Positions 9,807 to 19,943 of a DNA stretch of 64,000 bases are shown one piece after another. Every line of letters starts with the position of its first letter. Positions within the stretch are counted from its first letter, which is position 1. Where the stretch lies: assembly GCA_965214495.1 (NCBI GenBank), contig OZ243958.1, positions 2,232,001 through 2,296,000 on the forward strand, written 5' to 3'. A program made the position numbers and the translations under genes. Below the pieces are notes generated by a model that was not told the DNA's origin, did no database searches, and was given only the letters and a program-made list of their open reading frames with translations. This DNA comes from JANQOH01 sp965214495 (GTDB taxonomy: Bacteria; Pseudomonadota; Alphaproteobacteria; UBA7887).

Positions 9807-10625
9807 CTATCCGGCGCGCGCGGCGTCGGCTTCGAGCTTCGCCAGATACGGCCCGATATCGGGGGCGAAAGCGGGATGTTCGCAGAGCGTCGCGTAGTGC
9901 GCCAGCGCGCGCGGCCAGCCCGTGCCGGCGGTCTGCGACAGGATCGGCTCCAACCCCAACTGCGACAACGCGCCGTGCAGCGCTTTCTCGCGCGAGAACA
10001 GGGTGAACTCGCAGGCGAAACAGATGTCGGCGAGGCCCAGCGCCGGCCCGGCGATGTGGCCGCCGCCCGCCGACAGAGCGTTCTCGATCCCGGTCATCCA
10101 GGTCGCGAACGCCCTGCGGGCACCGTCGTGGACGCCGGCGGTCGGCCCGTTGCCGCGAAACGACAACAGGTAGAGCTGCGAATCCCGCGCGAATACGAGG
10201 CTCGCGTCGAGGAAGCCGTCGATGCGCGCGGCTTGCCACGGGTTGTCGCCATACAGCCCCGAATCCGCGGCGCCGAGCCGGGCGACCGCGCGCATGATGC
10301 TGTTGGATTCGAAAATCCCCGTGCGGCCGTCGGGACTGAACGCCGCCGGCACCGTGCCGAAGGGATGCGCGGCGAGGAACGCCTCGGTCTTGAACAGCCG
10401 GTCTCCGCCGAAGCCGGTGCGGCCCGCCACAGCGGTGACCCCGGCGGCCTGGCCGGCGCGTTCCGCCTCGGTCAGGGGATGGGCGTCGAAGTCCCACAGC
10501 CAGTCCCGCAGTTCGCCCGGCGCGCCGCCGCGCAATTCCACCGACACCCCGCACAGGCGGCCGGCGATCGTCGCCTTCCAGATACGCGGGTTGGGCAGGT
10601 ACGAGAAGATGCGTAGATCGGCCAT
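9807..10625 (-). CDS. Glutathione S-transferase family protein
   Basis: Two-domain GST of 272 residues. The thioredoxin-like N-terminal domain runs to about residue 115 and includes the glutathione-contact region GTVPAAF followed by GIFESNSIMRAVARLG (the usual E-S pair before helix 3). The all-alpha C-terminal domain follows. The start MADLRIFSYLPNPRIWKATIA recalls eEF1B-gamma-like GSTs. No canonical N-terminal catalytic Ser or Cys is obvious, so activity is uncertain. It lies downstream of the secreted GlcG-like gene on the same strand, separated by a GC-rich hairpin. Confidence 0.82.
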   Translation of the reverse strand: MADLRIFSYLPNPRIWKATIAGRLCGVSVELRGGAPGELRDWLWDFDAHPLTEAERAGQAAGVTAVAGRTGFGGDRLFKTEAFLAAHPFGTVPAAFSPDGRTGIFESNSIMRAVARLGAADSGLYGDNPWQAARIDGFLDASLVFARDSQLYLLSFRGNGPTAGVHDGARRAFATWMTGIENALSAGGGHIAGPALGLADICFACEFTLFSREKALHGALSQLGLEPILSQTAGTGWPRALAHYATLCEHPAFAPDIGPYLAKLEADAARAG

Positions 10626-10655
10626 GGAGTTCGCGCTCCGGCGGTGAGGGAAGAA

Positions 10656-10679
10656 CGCCGCGCGCCCTCGCGCGCGGCG
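10656..10679 (-). terminator. GC-rich hairpin after the GlcG-like gene
   Basis: Arms of 9 bp (10656-10664 and 10671-10679) pair perfectly around a 6-base loop, just past the stop of the minus-strand GlcG-like gene and before the GST start. On the minus strand the stem is followed by TTCTTCCC, only weakly T-rich, so it may be an inefficient terminator or a processing stem. Confidence 0.4.
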
Positions 10680-10690
10680 CTATCGCTGCG

Positions 10691-11203
10691 CTATTGAATC
10701 ATGTCCGCGATGGCTGCGATGCCCGCCTGCGCGCACTCTTCGTCCTGGTCCCCCGTCGCGCCGCTGACTCCCACGGCGCCGATCTGGTTGCCGTCGGGGG
10801 TCATGATCGGAACGCCGCCGGGAAAGGCGGCGATGCCGGGGATTTCGGCGATGCCGGGTACACGGCCCGGTTCGCCGTCCTTGCCGTAGGCGAGTTCGGA
10901 GAGCAACCGCGTCGAAAACGGGAACATCGCCGAGGTGTGGCCCTTCATCTGCGCGATCTGGATGCTGCCCAGAAACGCGCCGTCCATGCGATGGAAGACG
11001 GTGAGGTTGCCGCCGTCGTCATACACCGCGACGTTGACGGGCCGCCATCCCTCGGCAGCGGCCTTCTCTGCGCAAACGTCGGCGATTTTTTCCGCCATCG
11101 CCAGCGTCAGAACGGGTTTGGTTTCGACGGCCTGCGCGCCGAACGCCGCGAAGGCCAACGCGGCGCCGAGCGCGGCGGCGCCGAACTTGTGAAAACGAGT
11201 CAT
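10691..11203 (-). CDS. Secreted GlcG/HbpS-family (DUF336) protein
   Basis: Small secreted protein of the GlcG/HbpS heme-binding family. The ATG at 11203 is supported by GGAG seven bases upstream and gives a clean Sec signal peptide (MTRFHKFGAAALGAALAFAA..., cleavage near AQA). The mature part has the family elements LTLAMAEKIADVC, AVYDDGGNLTVFHRMDGA, and the glycine-rich GIAAFPGGVPI and GAVGVSGATGDQDEECAQAG. Members bind heme or small molecules; the exact role is unknown. A longer frame to 11248 lacks a ribosome site. Confidence 0.85.
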   Translation of the reverse strand: MTRFHKFGAAALGAALAFAAFGAQAVETKPVLTLAMAEKIADVCAEKAAAEGWRPVNVAVYDDGGNLTVFHRMDGAFLGSIQIAQMKGHTSAMFPFSTRLLSELAYGKDGEPGRVPGIAEIPGIAAFPGGVPIMTPDGNQIGAVGVSGATGDQDEECAQAGIAAIADMIQ

Positions 11204-11252
11204 CCGATTCTCCGTGATTGCGCGAACCCGACGGTCCGCGACGACCAAACTA

Positions 11253-12488
<1,236 letters not shown>

Positions 12489-12676
12489 GGCGGCCTCCGG
12501 TTCGGAACGCGCCGCGATTAGCCCGGCGCCGACAGCGCTGTCAACGCCGCCAAGGCGAGTCGATGAACGCCGGCGCCGTCGTTCGCGGTTTGCTGGGCCA
12601 ACTTGCTCTCAGGCATGGAGCATGAAACTGTAGGCGCTGATCAACCGGCGGAGGGAAGAACCATGGCGCCGGATAT
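12489..12676. other. Non-coding stretch between argG and the IS1380 element
   Basis: No convincing gene on either strand. It should contain the argG promoter region (minus strand), but no confident -35/-10 pair is visible. The right part, from about 12613, shares scattered words with 19732-19790 (GAGCATGAAA, then a segment ending AACC-GC-GAGG), possibly an old mobile-element remnant. The similarity is too weak to assert. Confidence 0.4.
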
Positions 12677-12680
12677 CTAG

Positions 12681-14369
12681 CCCGGATATCTCACAGCGGC
12701 GCGAGATGAGACGTTTTGTGTGTTGTTTGGGGACGACGGGCCGGGCGCGGGAGGGCGCTGTGGCGTCGTTGTGTTTGGTTGGGGTGGCGTTTTGGTGTTT
12801 GGGCGCCGTTCATGCCGGATTTCTTACTTTGTTCTCAAGATGAACGCAGCCGTCATCGCCCGGCGCTGGCGCCGGCATGTCAAGGTCGCGTGGTGGGACG
12901 GTTCAGCGCGATAATCGTCGGTGTGCCCGGGCGAACTCGGTTCGGTAGGGGTGGTTGCTGGCCATGGAGACGAGAATGCGCCGTGCGCTGCGCCGGACCT
13001 GAGCGCCGAGCTTGAGCAGTTTCAAACGAATGGCGCCACAAGTGGCGTTCTCCAGCCGCGTCGCCTTCAAGCCGATGCGCCGCAGCGCACACACCAGGAC
13101 GTAGGCGAAGGAGGCGAACCACAGGCGCAGTTGGTTGGCCCGCATGGTCCGGGCCGAGGTGCGGTCGGCGAACAGATCGAGTTGGCATTCCTTGATCCGG
13201 TTCTCCATCTCGCCGCGGGCGCAGTAGAGGTCTTCGTAGAGTGTTCGCGCGTCATACCGATCCGCCGGCAACGACGTGACCACGAAGCGCGGATTGGCGC
13301 CCTTGGGGAGATGTTCGGCCTTGGCCACGACCCGGCGCGCCCGGCACCAGCTCTGCCGTGTCCGATACACGAAGTCGGCGAACCGCCGCGCCGGCTGGCC
13401 GCTCGCCTTACAGGCGGCCTTGGCCGCGCCAAGCTCGGGTTCGATGACGGCGGCCAGCCGGCGGTTGCGAGCCAGCCCGAACAGATAGCCAACGTCATTG
13501 GCCTCGCACCAGACCATCAGGTCCTCACGGCAAAAACCGGAATCGGCCCGCAAAACGATCTCCACCTCAGGCCACCGGGCGCGGACCTGGCCAACGATCC
13601 GCGCCACCTCGTCCACCGCCCCGGCCGCCGCGTCGATGTTGGCCGGGCGCAGCCGAGACGCCAGAAGATGACGGCCACAAAAGATGTACAGCGGCAGATA
13701 GCAATAGCACTGGTAATAGCCGTGGAAAAACCGGCCCTCCTGATCCCCGTGCAGCGGATCGTCAGTGGCGTCCAGGTCCAGCACGATGCGCTTCTCGGGC
13801 CCCTCGTGAGCCTCCAGAAACAGCGTCACCAACAAATCCTCGAGCGCGCCGGCATCGTGGCCGATCCGATGGTAACGCCTGGGCTTATCCCCAAACGCAT
13901 GCTCCAACCGGTTCAGCGTGCTCTTGCCCGCCAGCACCGCACAGTCCCGCCGCTTCGGCTCACAGCGATCCGACAGAAGCGCCAACACCGGATCGTGGCG
14001 AAGCTCGTCGTGGTCCGCCACATCCTCATGACCCAGGGCAATCGCGCTGATGCGCTGGCCGATCAAGGCCCGCAGGTCATGGACCACAAGGTCCGACCGC
14101 CGAGCATCGGTGAAGCAAGCGGCCACCCGCTCGAACAGGCCGATCGCCCGATCGGTCCGGCGAAGCAGCAGCGCACCCGCGTTGGTCGTCAGCGCACCGC
14201 CGTCAAACCCGGCAACAACCCGGCGCTTCCCAAAGCCTTCAAACTCAAACTGCTTGCTGATACACTCCGTCTGCATCGGTCCTCTGCTCCCGATCTGGCA
14301 AGTCATTGGTCAACAACGACTTTATCAGATCACAGAGGCCGATGCACCACACACCGTGAGATATCCGGG
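12681..14369 (-). mobile_element. IS1380-family insertion sequence, complete
   Basis: Element of 1,689 bp with perfect 14-bp terminal inverted repeats (CCCGGATATCTCAC at 12681-12694; its reverse complement at 14356-14369). It is flanked by a 4-bp direct repeat CTAG (12677-12680 and 14370-14373), which is the target duplication. Because CTAG is palindromic it also extends the inverted repeat to 18 bp, so the exact end could shift. It carries one intact transposase gene on the minus strand. Length, CC-starting ends and 4-bp duplication all fit the IS1380 family. The right end is 26 bp from the start of the broken glycosyltransferase gene. Confidence 0.92.
12903..14276 (-). CDS. IS1380-family transposase
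   Basis: DDE transposase of the IS1380 family, 457 residues from the ATG at 14276. The first catalytic Asp lies in LDLDATDDPLHGDQEG, the second in LRADSGFCRE, and the Glu in GEMENRIKECQLDLF. The FFHGYYQCYCYLPLYIF block is diagnostic of the family. The frame is uninterrupted and both element ends are present, so the element may still be active. The frame extends ten codons further upstream without a better start signal. Confidence 0.93.
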   Translation of the reverse strand: MQTECISKQFEFEGFGKRRVVAGFDGGALTTNAGALLLRRTDRAIGLFERVAACFTDARRSDLVVHDLRALIGQRISAIALGHEDVADHDELRHDPVLALLSDRCEPKRRDCAVLAGKSTLNRLEHAFGDKPRRYHRIGHDAGALEDLLVTLFLEAHEGPEKRIVLDLDATDDPLHGDQEGRFFHGYYQCYCYLPLYIFCGRHLLASRLRPANIDAAAGAVDEVARIVGQVRARWPEVEIVLRADSGFCREDLMVWCEANDVGYLFGLARNRRLAAVIEPELGAAKAACKASGQPARRFADFVYRTRQSWCRARRVVAKAEHLPKGANPRFVVTSLPADRYDARTLYEDLYCARGEMENRIKECQLDLFADRTSARTMRANQLRLWFASFAYVLVCALRRIGLKATRLENATCGAIRLKLLKLGAQVRRSARRILVSMASNHPYRTEFARAHRRLSR

Positions 14370-14394
14370 CTAGACATGACCGAGCGACGGACCG

Positions 14395-15627
14395 ATGACT
14401 GCGAACCCGACGGCAGGCGCTCGCCACTCCGGTGCCACCGCCAAACCCAACGCTCCGCATGACCGACAAGCAGATGAACGAGCCCCCGGCCCAACGGAAT
14501 TGACGATTCTGATTCTATGCCGGGACGAGGAAGGATCGATCGCGGGGTGCGTGAGCGAGGCGCAGGAATTTCTGCGTCGGAAAGCAGTGCGCGGCGAAGT
14601 CCTGGTCGTCGATAATGGCAGTCGGGACCGGTCTGCAGCGCTGGCGGAAGCCGCAGGCGCAAGGGTGGTCGGGGAGCCGCGCGCGGGATACGGCAACGCA
14701 ATCCGGGCCGGGATCGCCGCCGCTCGAGGACAATTCATCATTCTGGGCGACGGCGACGGGGAACACGATCTGAACGCCCTTGACGGCTTCCTTGACAAGT
14801 TGCGGGAGGGCTTCGAGTTCGTGTGCGGCAACCGGTTCGCGGGCGGAATCGAGCCCGGCGCGATGTCGCTGGTGCGCCGTTGGGTGGGCAATCCCCTGTT
14901 GTCGCAATTGGGCCGGCTTCTGTTCCGGGCGCCGGTTGGCGATTTTCACTGCGGGCTGCGGGGGATTCGGGCGGACACGGCGCACGCGCTGGCGCTGCGG
15001 GCACCCGGTATGGAATGCGCGTCGGAGATGATTGTGAAGGCGGTAGCGCGTCGCGCGCGCATTGCCGAGACGCCGGTGGCGCAGCGCCGTGCGGTCGATC
15101 CCGACCGGCGTTCGCGCCTGCGCGCATAGCGCGACGGCTGGCGTCATTTGCGCCTCCTGCTGGCGCTATCTCCCCGATGGCTGTTCCTCTATCCCGGCTG
15201 CGGCCTGCTCGCCGCGGGCGCGGTAGCCCTGCTGGTGCCCGTGTTGCGGCCGGTCGATCTGGGCGGGCGGTTCGGCGCCTACACGATGCTGTTCGGCTCC
15301 GCGCTCGTCGTTTGCGGCGCCCAGGCGACCTGGTTTCACCTGTTGGCGCGCGCGTTCTGCGAGAACGCCGGCCTGACGGCTGCCCGGGCGATGGTGGGCT
15401 TTCGGCAACGCCACGTCCTGGAATACAGCCTCGCCGGCGGCCTTGCCTTGCTCCTCGCCGGCGCGTCCGGGAGCCTGTGGAGCCTGTCCGCGTGGGCGGA
15501 GGGCGTCGGGCTCGAGGCCCGCCTGCGGATCGCGGTTCCGGCCGTCACCCTGTCGATCCTCGGCGCGCAGTCGATGTTCTCGGGGTTTCTTTTGTGGCTG
15601 CTGACAACGCAGGCGGAACGCCCGTGA
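14395..15627 (+). pseudogene. Family 2 glycosyltransferase (polyprenyl/dolichyl-phosphate type), broken by in-frame TAG
   Basis: Gene for a GT2 enzyme that moves a sugar onto a lipid carrier, interrupted by one stop. The first part (to 15126) has the catalytic domain: LTILILCRDEEGSIAGC, VVDNGSRDRS and the metal-binding LGDGDGEHD. A TAG at 15127-15129 is followed in the same frame by RDGWRHLRLL and two or three membrane helices (RWLFLYPG onward) to 15627. In relatives the junction reads L-R-T-W-R-D-G-W, so TAG replaces a Trp codon (TGG to TAG). The two halves together make a normal-length protein. An independent product from a TTG at 15148 is possible but unlikely. The IS1380 element sits just upstream. 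Confidence 0.85.
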
Positions 15628-15649
15628 TCGTCCAATCGCGCGTGGCGGC

Positions 15650-16021
15650 GTGACGAAGCCTCTCGATTATCTCCTGTTGCTCCTGATGCCGGCGTTGCTG
15701 TCGGCGGGGCAGTTTCTGTTCAAGCGCGCGGCGAACGCCGTGGACGCGGGTTCGTTGTCGGGGTTTGTTTTGTCACTTCTCCGCAACCCGCACTTCTGGA
15801 TCGCGCTGTTCGTTTATGGCGCGGCGACTCTTTTGTGGATGCTCGTTCTGTCGCGGGTTTCGCTGAGCCGTGCCATGCCGTTTGTGGCGCTTACCTTCGT
15901 CATCGTTCCGCTGGCGGGCGCCGCGTTTTTCGACGAACGGTTGAACCCGCTCTACTGGATTGGCGTTTTGACGATTCTCGCCGGCCTCTACGTAACGGTC
16001 GCGGCGTCGAGGCCGGCGTGA
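15650..16021 (+). CDS. Small DMT/EamA-like membrane protein (ArnE/EmrE-like)
   Basis: Four-helix protein of 123 residues: helices at about 5-25, 45-65, 70-90 and 98-118. The last pair carries SRAMPFVALTFVIVPLAGAAFF and ERLNPLYWIGVLTILAGLYV, typical of half-size DMT transporters such as ArnE/ArnF. Beside a lipid-carrier glycosyltransferase and a large membrane protein, it may help flip a lipid-linked sugar; this is inference from context. GTG start at 15650. It overlaps the next gene by four bases (GTGA). Confidence 0.78.
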   Translation: MTKPLDYLLLLLMPALLSAGQFLFKRAANAVDAGSLSGFVLSLLRNPHFWIALFVYGAATLLWMLVLSRVSLSRAMPFVALTFVIVPLAGAAFFDERLNPLYWIGVLTILAGLYVTVAASRPA

Positions 16022-17493
16022 ACCGGGGCCGAACGATCTCCTCCCGCGGCGCGTGGGCGACGCGCATGCTTCCGGGTTACGCTGCTGTCGCTGTCGTCGC
16101 CACGGCGCTCTTCTTCTGCCTGCACGCGCTCGGCAACCGGCTCCCGCCCGAACTGGCGCGGGAGCGGCTCACGGAAGCAGATGCGGGCCACTTGGGGTAC
16201 CTCTCCGGTATCAGGGACAGGTGGTCCCTGTTCGAGTATTGCCAGATTTGGTCGACGACCCTGTCCGGCGCGCTCGGCGCCGCCGACGGGCACGCCCTTC
16301 GTGACGCCGTGTTACTGAAAGTTTACAGGACATCGGACTATTGCGACGCGCTGCAAGCGGTGGCAAACGGCGACGCCCTCAAAGCGCGGACGCTCAAAAC
16401 CCGCTACTGGTGGGGTGCCAAAGCGCTTTTCGCCATCGCGCTGCAGTATTGGTCGGCCGCGGATATTTGGCGGCTGACCGAAATCGCCACATGGGCCGCC
16501 TTCGGATTGCTGGCGGCCGCTCTGGTGGCGCTGTCGGCGCGAGCGTTTCTCGCCGCGGCACCGTTGGTCGTCTTCGGCGCGCTGTTCTCGGGCGTTCCGT
16601 ATTTCTCGGGCGCGGCAAACGGCCTGCCGTTCCTGTGGGCGGCGCTGTCAGGGGCGGTCCTGGCGTTGACGTTGCGGTTTCGCCCCGCAGCGGCCCTTCT
16701 CTGCTGTTTCGTCACAGGCGTAGGGTCGAGCTATCTGTGGCTGTTCGACGGGCATAATTTTCTCATCGTCGCACTAATCGGGATGATGGCGTGGTTCGGA
16801 CCCGGCGCCGCGGACGATCGCGAAAAATTGCGCCGGGCGCTGTCGTTTGCTGCCCTTTACGCTGCCGGCTTCGTCGTTTGCTATGCCCTCGGGCAGGTTG
16901 TCAAAATGACCGTCGAGGAATCATTCGGCGGCTCGGCGGCGCATGTATCGGCCAGTATCGCAAATCAATTTCTCTATCATCTGAACCGGATGATCGACGA
17001 CTTCTCCCCCTATCCCTCCATCGGACATTATTACACGATGATCTTTCCGGGGCCCGGCAGATTGTTTTCAGGGACGGTCATGACGGCGACCGCCCTCTCG
17101 GCGTTCGCCATCGCTGTTTGGCTCGCATGGAAGGAGGTTGGCGATGGGGAGCGACGCCGGAGGCTGCGCCGCGACCTGTTGTGGATCGCGGGGTTGACGG
17201 CGGTAGTGTGGCTGAAATTCGTGCTTCCGGACGATCTATCGGTTAGAAACGGGCGGTATCTGTTTCTGCCGCACGCGCTCCTCTGGTCCGGCGCGCTTGT
17301 GGCGTCCACATATATGGACCGGAAGGGGCCTGTCGTTCTGGCGGGCGTTTTCCTCGCCGCGCTCTCGCTTTCGTGGTTTCACGGCCACGAGAAAAGGGCC
17401 GCACTCGCCCGACAAGCGGCCGCCCTCGCCGACGCAGTCCAACCCGCGACCACCGCCCGGGCTATGATGTCTGGAGGGACGGCGGCCGGCTGA
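16018..17493 (+). CDS. Polytopic membrane protein, GT-C-like, likely truncated by frameshift
   Basis: Membrane protein of 491 residues starting at GTG 16018, overlapping the small DMT gene. One helix near the N-terminus is followed by a polar loop of about 100 residues, then about nine helices with short loops, as in GT-C-fold sugar transferases. No catalytic motif can be named with confidence. The frame stops at 17493, but a domain that looks like its own C-terminus continues in a second frame (17460-17753). A frameshift near 17440-17465 is therefore likely. Base composition is less GC-rich than the core genes. Function is inferred from its neighbours only. Confidence 0.65.
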   Translation: MNRGRTISSRGAWATRMLPGYAAVAVVATALFFCLHALGNRLPPELARERLTEADAGHLGYLSGIRDRWSLFEYCQIWSTTLSGALGAADGHALRDAVLLKVYRTSDYCDALQAVANGDALKARTLKTRYWWGAKALFAIALQYWSAADIWRLTEIATWAAFGLLAAALVALSARAFLAAAPLVVFGALFSGVPYFSGAANGLPFLWAALSGAVLALTLRFRPAAALLCCFVTGVGSSYLWLFDGHNFLIVALIGMMAWFGPGAADDREKLRRALSFAALYAAGFVVCYALGQVVKMTVEESFGGSAAHVSASIANQFLYHLNRMIDDFSPYPSIGHYYTMIFPGPGRLFSGTVMTATALSAFAIAVWLAWKEVGDGERRRRLRRDLLWIAGLTAVVWLKFVLPDDLSVRNGRYLFLPHALLWSGALVASTYMDRKGPVVLAGVFLAALSLSWFHGHEKRAALARQAAALADAVQPATTARAMMSGGTAAG

Positions 17494-17753
17494 TTTACGC
17501 CAAGAACGGATGCGGCGTCGACGATGTCACCTCGAGGTTCTTCGTCCACGTTTTCCCGGTCGAGGGGAATGATCTGACGGCGTCGAGGCGGCGGCACGGT
17601 TTCGACAACCTCGACTTCCGCTTCGCGAGGCAGGGATTTCGGGAGAACGACCGGTGCCTTGCAGCGCGGAACCTTCCGGACTGGGCGATCGACCGCATCG
17701 TCACCGGCCAGTTCATCGGCAGGGACCGTCTCTGGGAACGGCGCATCGATTGA
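17460..17753 (+). pseudogene. C-terminal domain of the preceding membrane protein in a shifted frame
   Basis: This frame opens at 17373 inside the upstream gene and reads GYDVWRDGGRLIYAKNGC..., RFFVHVFPV, GFDNLDF and IVTGQF...LWE. These short motifs recur, in this order, at the C-termini of large membrane glycosyltransferase-like proteins. It overlaps the end of the upstream frame by 34 bp and lacks its own start signal. The simplest reading is one ancestral gene (16018-17753) with a single frame change. A separate small gene starting at GTG 17373 would overlap by about 120 bp and is less likely. Confidence 0.68.
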
Positions 17754-17923
17754 CTGGCTTGGGAAAGATTGTCGGAGGAGCGGCGACGGCGGCCGACGCA
17801 TATATTGTGTGCGCTTGCCGCCGGGATACCGGCGCACGGGAAACGATGTGGAGATTGGAGGATACTGACACCTTGGCAATTGGACCGCGGCGCTCGTTCG
17901 CCCGTTGCGCCGAGACGGGTTAG

Positions 17924-19726
17924 ATGTTGATCGGGACGCAACGACCGTATCACCGAAATTCTACCGTCGCGCCCGGTATCGTCGGCTTCCTCTCGATAGC
18001 TGCGATAGTGGGGATATCCGGGATAGTCGTATTTTCACTCCCGATGCCGGCCGGTGACACGGGACAGGAAGACCTCTCGCAAGCGGCGGCGCGCATCGCA
18101 ACCGCGCCTGCCTCCGAAGCGGCGCCCGCGATCGAGACCCATCTGTATTCGTTGGAGAGCGAGACGGTGGATCTCCGAAAATTCGATTCTGGAGGCGGGG
18201 CCATTCAAGGCATCGGCGACGATTTGCTCGTCGTCAGCGGGCGCGGCAACATCGCCGTGGTTCGCCGGAACAAGAGCGTCGAGTACCTCGAAGGAAGAGT
18301 TCCGATGAATCGGGAGGAGCTGGCGACGCATGAAATCCACGACGATACGGAATTCAGGCGCAGGAGATTTCGAGTCAACGATATTCTATTGAGAGAGAAA
18401 ACAAACCACACGACGGACTACGATCTGTTCGTGACGCACTACTATTTCACCGAAAACGGTATAAGAAACAGGCTGTCATCCACGACCGTTTCGTTGAAGG
18501 ACGGGCGCATGACGATAGAGCCCCCGTGGAGAACGATATTCGATGTGGACCCCCCGCTGAGAATTATGGCTCAGGATGCGCAGAATTCGGGTGGAAGAAT
18601 GTTGGTGGACGGTCCCCGACACCTGTTGGTGACGATCGGAGATCAAGGTATGGATGGGTGGAACGACAGGATACGCATTCCCCCAGGGTCCTATGCGGGC
18701 AAAGTCCTGCGGGTCGAGATCGAAACCGGCGATGTCGAAATACTGACGAGTGGTCATCGCAATCCACAGGGCTTCGCGCGCGACCCGGACGGTACGCTTT
18801 GGGTCACGGAGCATGGGCCGTATGGCGGCGACGAGCTGAACGTTCTGGAGCGCGGCGGCGACTACGGTTGGCCAAACGCCACGTATGGTTTGACCTACAG
18901 CCGATCGGTTCCGCCGGGGATCGATGTCGAAGACGCCGGATCGCACGACGGTTTCTTGGAACCCGTCTTCTCGTGGGTGCCATCGGTCGGCATTTCCAAC
19001 CTCGTCGTCAACGACGATCGATGGTTTCCGCTGTGGCGGGACGACCTTCTGATCGCATCGCTATCGGGCAATTCGGGCGCCGGCCTTCCGATATTTCGCG
19101 TTCGCCGTAACGGCGCGAACGTCCGGTATGTCGAGCGAATCCGCATTGGCAAAAAAATACGAGACATTACGCAGATGCGGGATGGTCGTATCGCCCTTCT
19201 GCTCTCCGATAATTCGCAAATTCTCTTCCTGAGCCGATCGACAAGGGCCGAATACTGCGGCGGCCGCGGCAGATGGATTTATGCCGTCGGGTGCGGACCA
19301 GGCGACGCCAAAGGGATATCGAGTGCGGGGGATACGCGGTTGCAGATACCCGCGGAAAAAACCGGCAGCCCCGCCGCCGGTACGCCCGACGCGGCGGGAA
19401 GCGCCGGCACGGAGCTGTTCGGCATACACTGCCGAAACTGCCACAACCCCCATGCCGAACAGCATGGTATAGGACCTCACCTCCTCGGGGTCACCGGACG
19501 CCGGGCCGGCATCGTCGAGGGCTGGCGATTTTCGCCCGCGTTGCGTGCGCTGGACCTCACATGGACTCGGGAGAGCTTGGAGCGATTCATCGTGACCCCC
19601 GAGCGGTTTGCACCCGGAACCTTCATGTCACCGCTTGGCGTATCCGGGTCCGAGGCGAGTGCTATCGTCGATTTCCTCGCCGCGCGCTCCGACCCTCGTC
19701 GGACAGATGCAAGACGCAGGCCTTGA
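17924..19726 (+). CDS. PQQ-dependent-type sugar dehydrogenase fused to a C-terminal cytochrome c domain
   Basis: Protein of 600 residues, anchored or exported by a hydrophobic segment at about 18-40. Residues about 60-430 form a glucose/sorbosone-dehydrogenase-like six-bladed propeller: LLVTIGDQGMDG, GHRNPQGFARDPDGTLWVTEHGP, GGDELNVLERGGDYGWP. Such propellers bind PQQ and oxidise sugars in the periplasm. The last 110 residues are a class I cytochrome c with heme motif CRNCH and likely Met ligand in GTFMSPLG, which could pass electrons directly from PQQ. Some family members are inactive or bind other ligands. ATG 17924 gives the anchor segment. Confidence 0.83.
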   Translation: MLIGTQRPYHRNSTVAPGIVGFLSIAAIVGISGIVVFSLPMPAGDTGQEDLSQAAARIATAPASEAAPAIETHLYSLESETVDLRKFDSGGGAIQGIGDDLLVVSGRGNIAVVRRNKSVEYLEGRVPMNREELATHEIHDDTEFRRRRFRVNDILLREKTNHTTDYDLFVTHYYFTENGIRNRLSSTTVSLKDGRMTIEPPWRTIFDVDPPLRIMAQDAQNSGGRMLVDGPRHLLVTIGDQGMDGWNDRIRIPPGSYAGKVLRVEIETGDVEILTSGHRNPQGFARDPDGTLWVTEHGPYGGDELNVLERGGDYGWPNATYGLTYSRSVPPGIDVEDAGSHDGFLEPVFSWVPSVGISNLVVNDDRWFPLWRDDLLIASLSGNSGAGLPIFRVRRNGANVRYVERIRIGKKIRDITQMRDGRIALLLSDNSQILFLSRSTRAEYCGGRGRWIYAVGCGPGDAKGISSAGDTRLQIPAEKTGSPAAGTPDAAGSAGTELFGIHCRNCHNPHAEQHGIGPHLLGVTGRRAGIVEGWRFSPALRALDLTWTRESLERFIVTPERFAPGTFMSPLGVSGSEASAIVDFLAARSDPRRTDARRRP

Positions 19727-19943
19727 GCCGAGAGCATGAAAATTTCAGGCTATCGGTGTGGATAAACCAGCCGACGGAGGCTCCCCAATGCAGGTGGACA
19801 CCTCCAACAACATACGGTGAGGAGTGGATTCAGGCGGTTTTCGGGGTCTTGTTGGGGTGTTTGGGCGTATTTCAGGGTGTTGATGGGCTGATTGGATCGC
19901 AATAGGCGTGTGCAAGGGGTGCTTTGCGGCTATCCACGCAGAC
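19727..19943. other. Gap before the IS5-like transposase; no gene seen
   Basis: The 217 bp between the dehydrogenase-cytochrome gene and the IS5-like transposase carry no credible coding region. They probably hold the left end of the IS5-like element, but no inverted repeat matching the right side could be identified by eye. Confidence 0.4.

Noticed and set aside
12613..12660. Similarity between 12613-12660 and 19732-19790 as shared mobile-element ends
   Set aside because: Only scattered words match and no consistent spacing is seen; too weak to call without an alignment.
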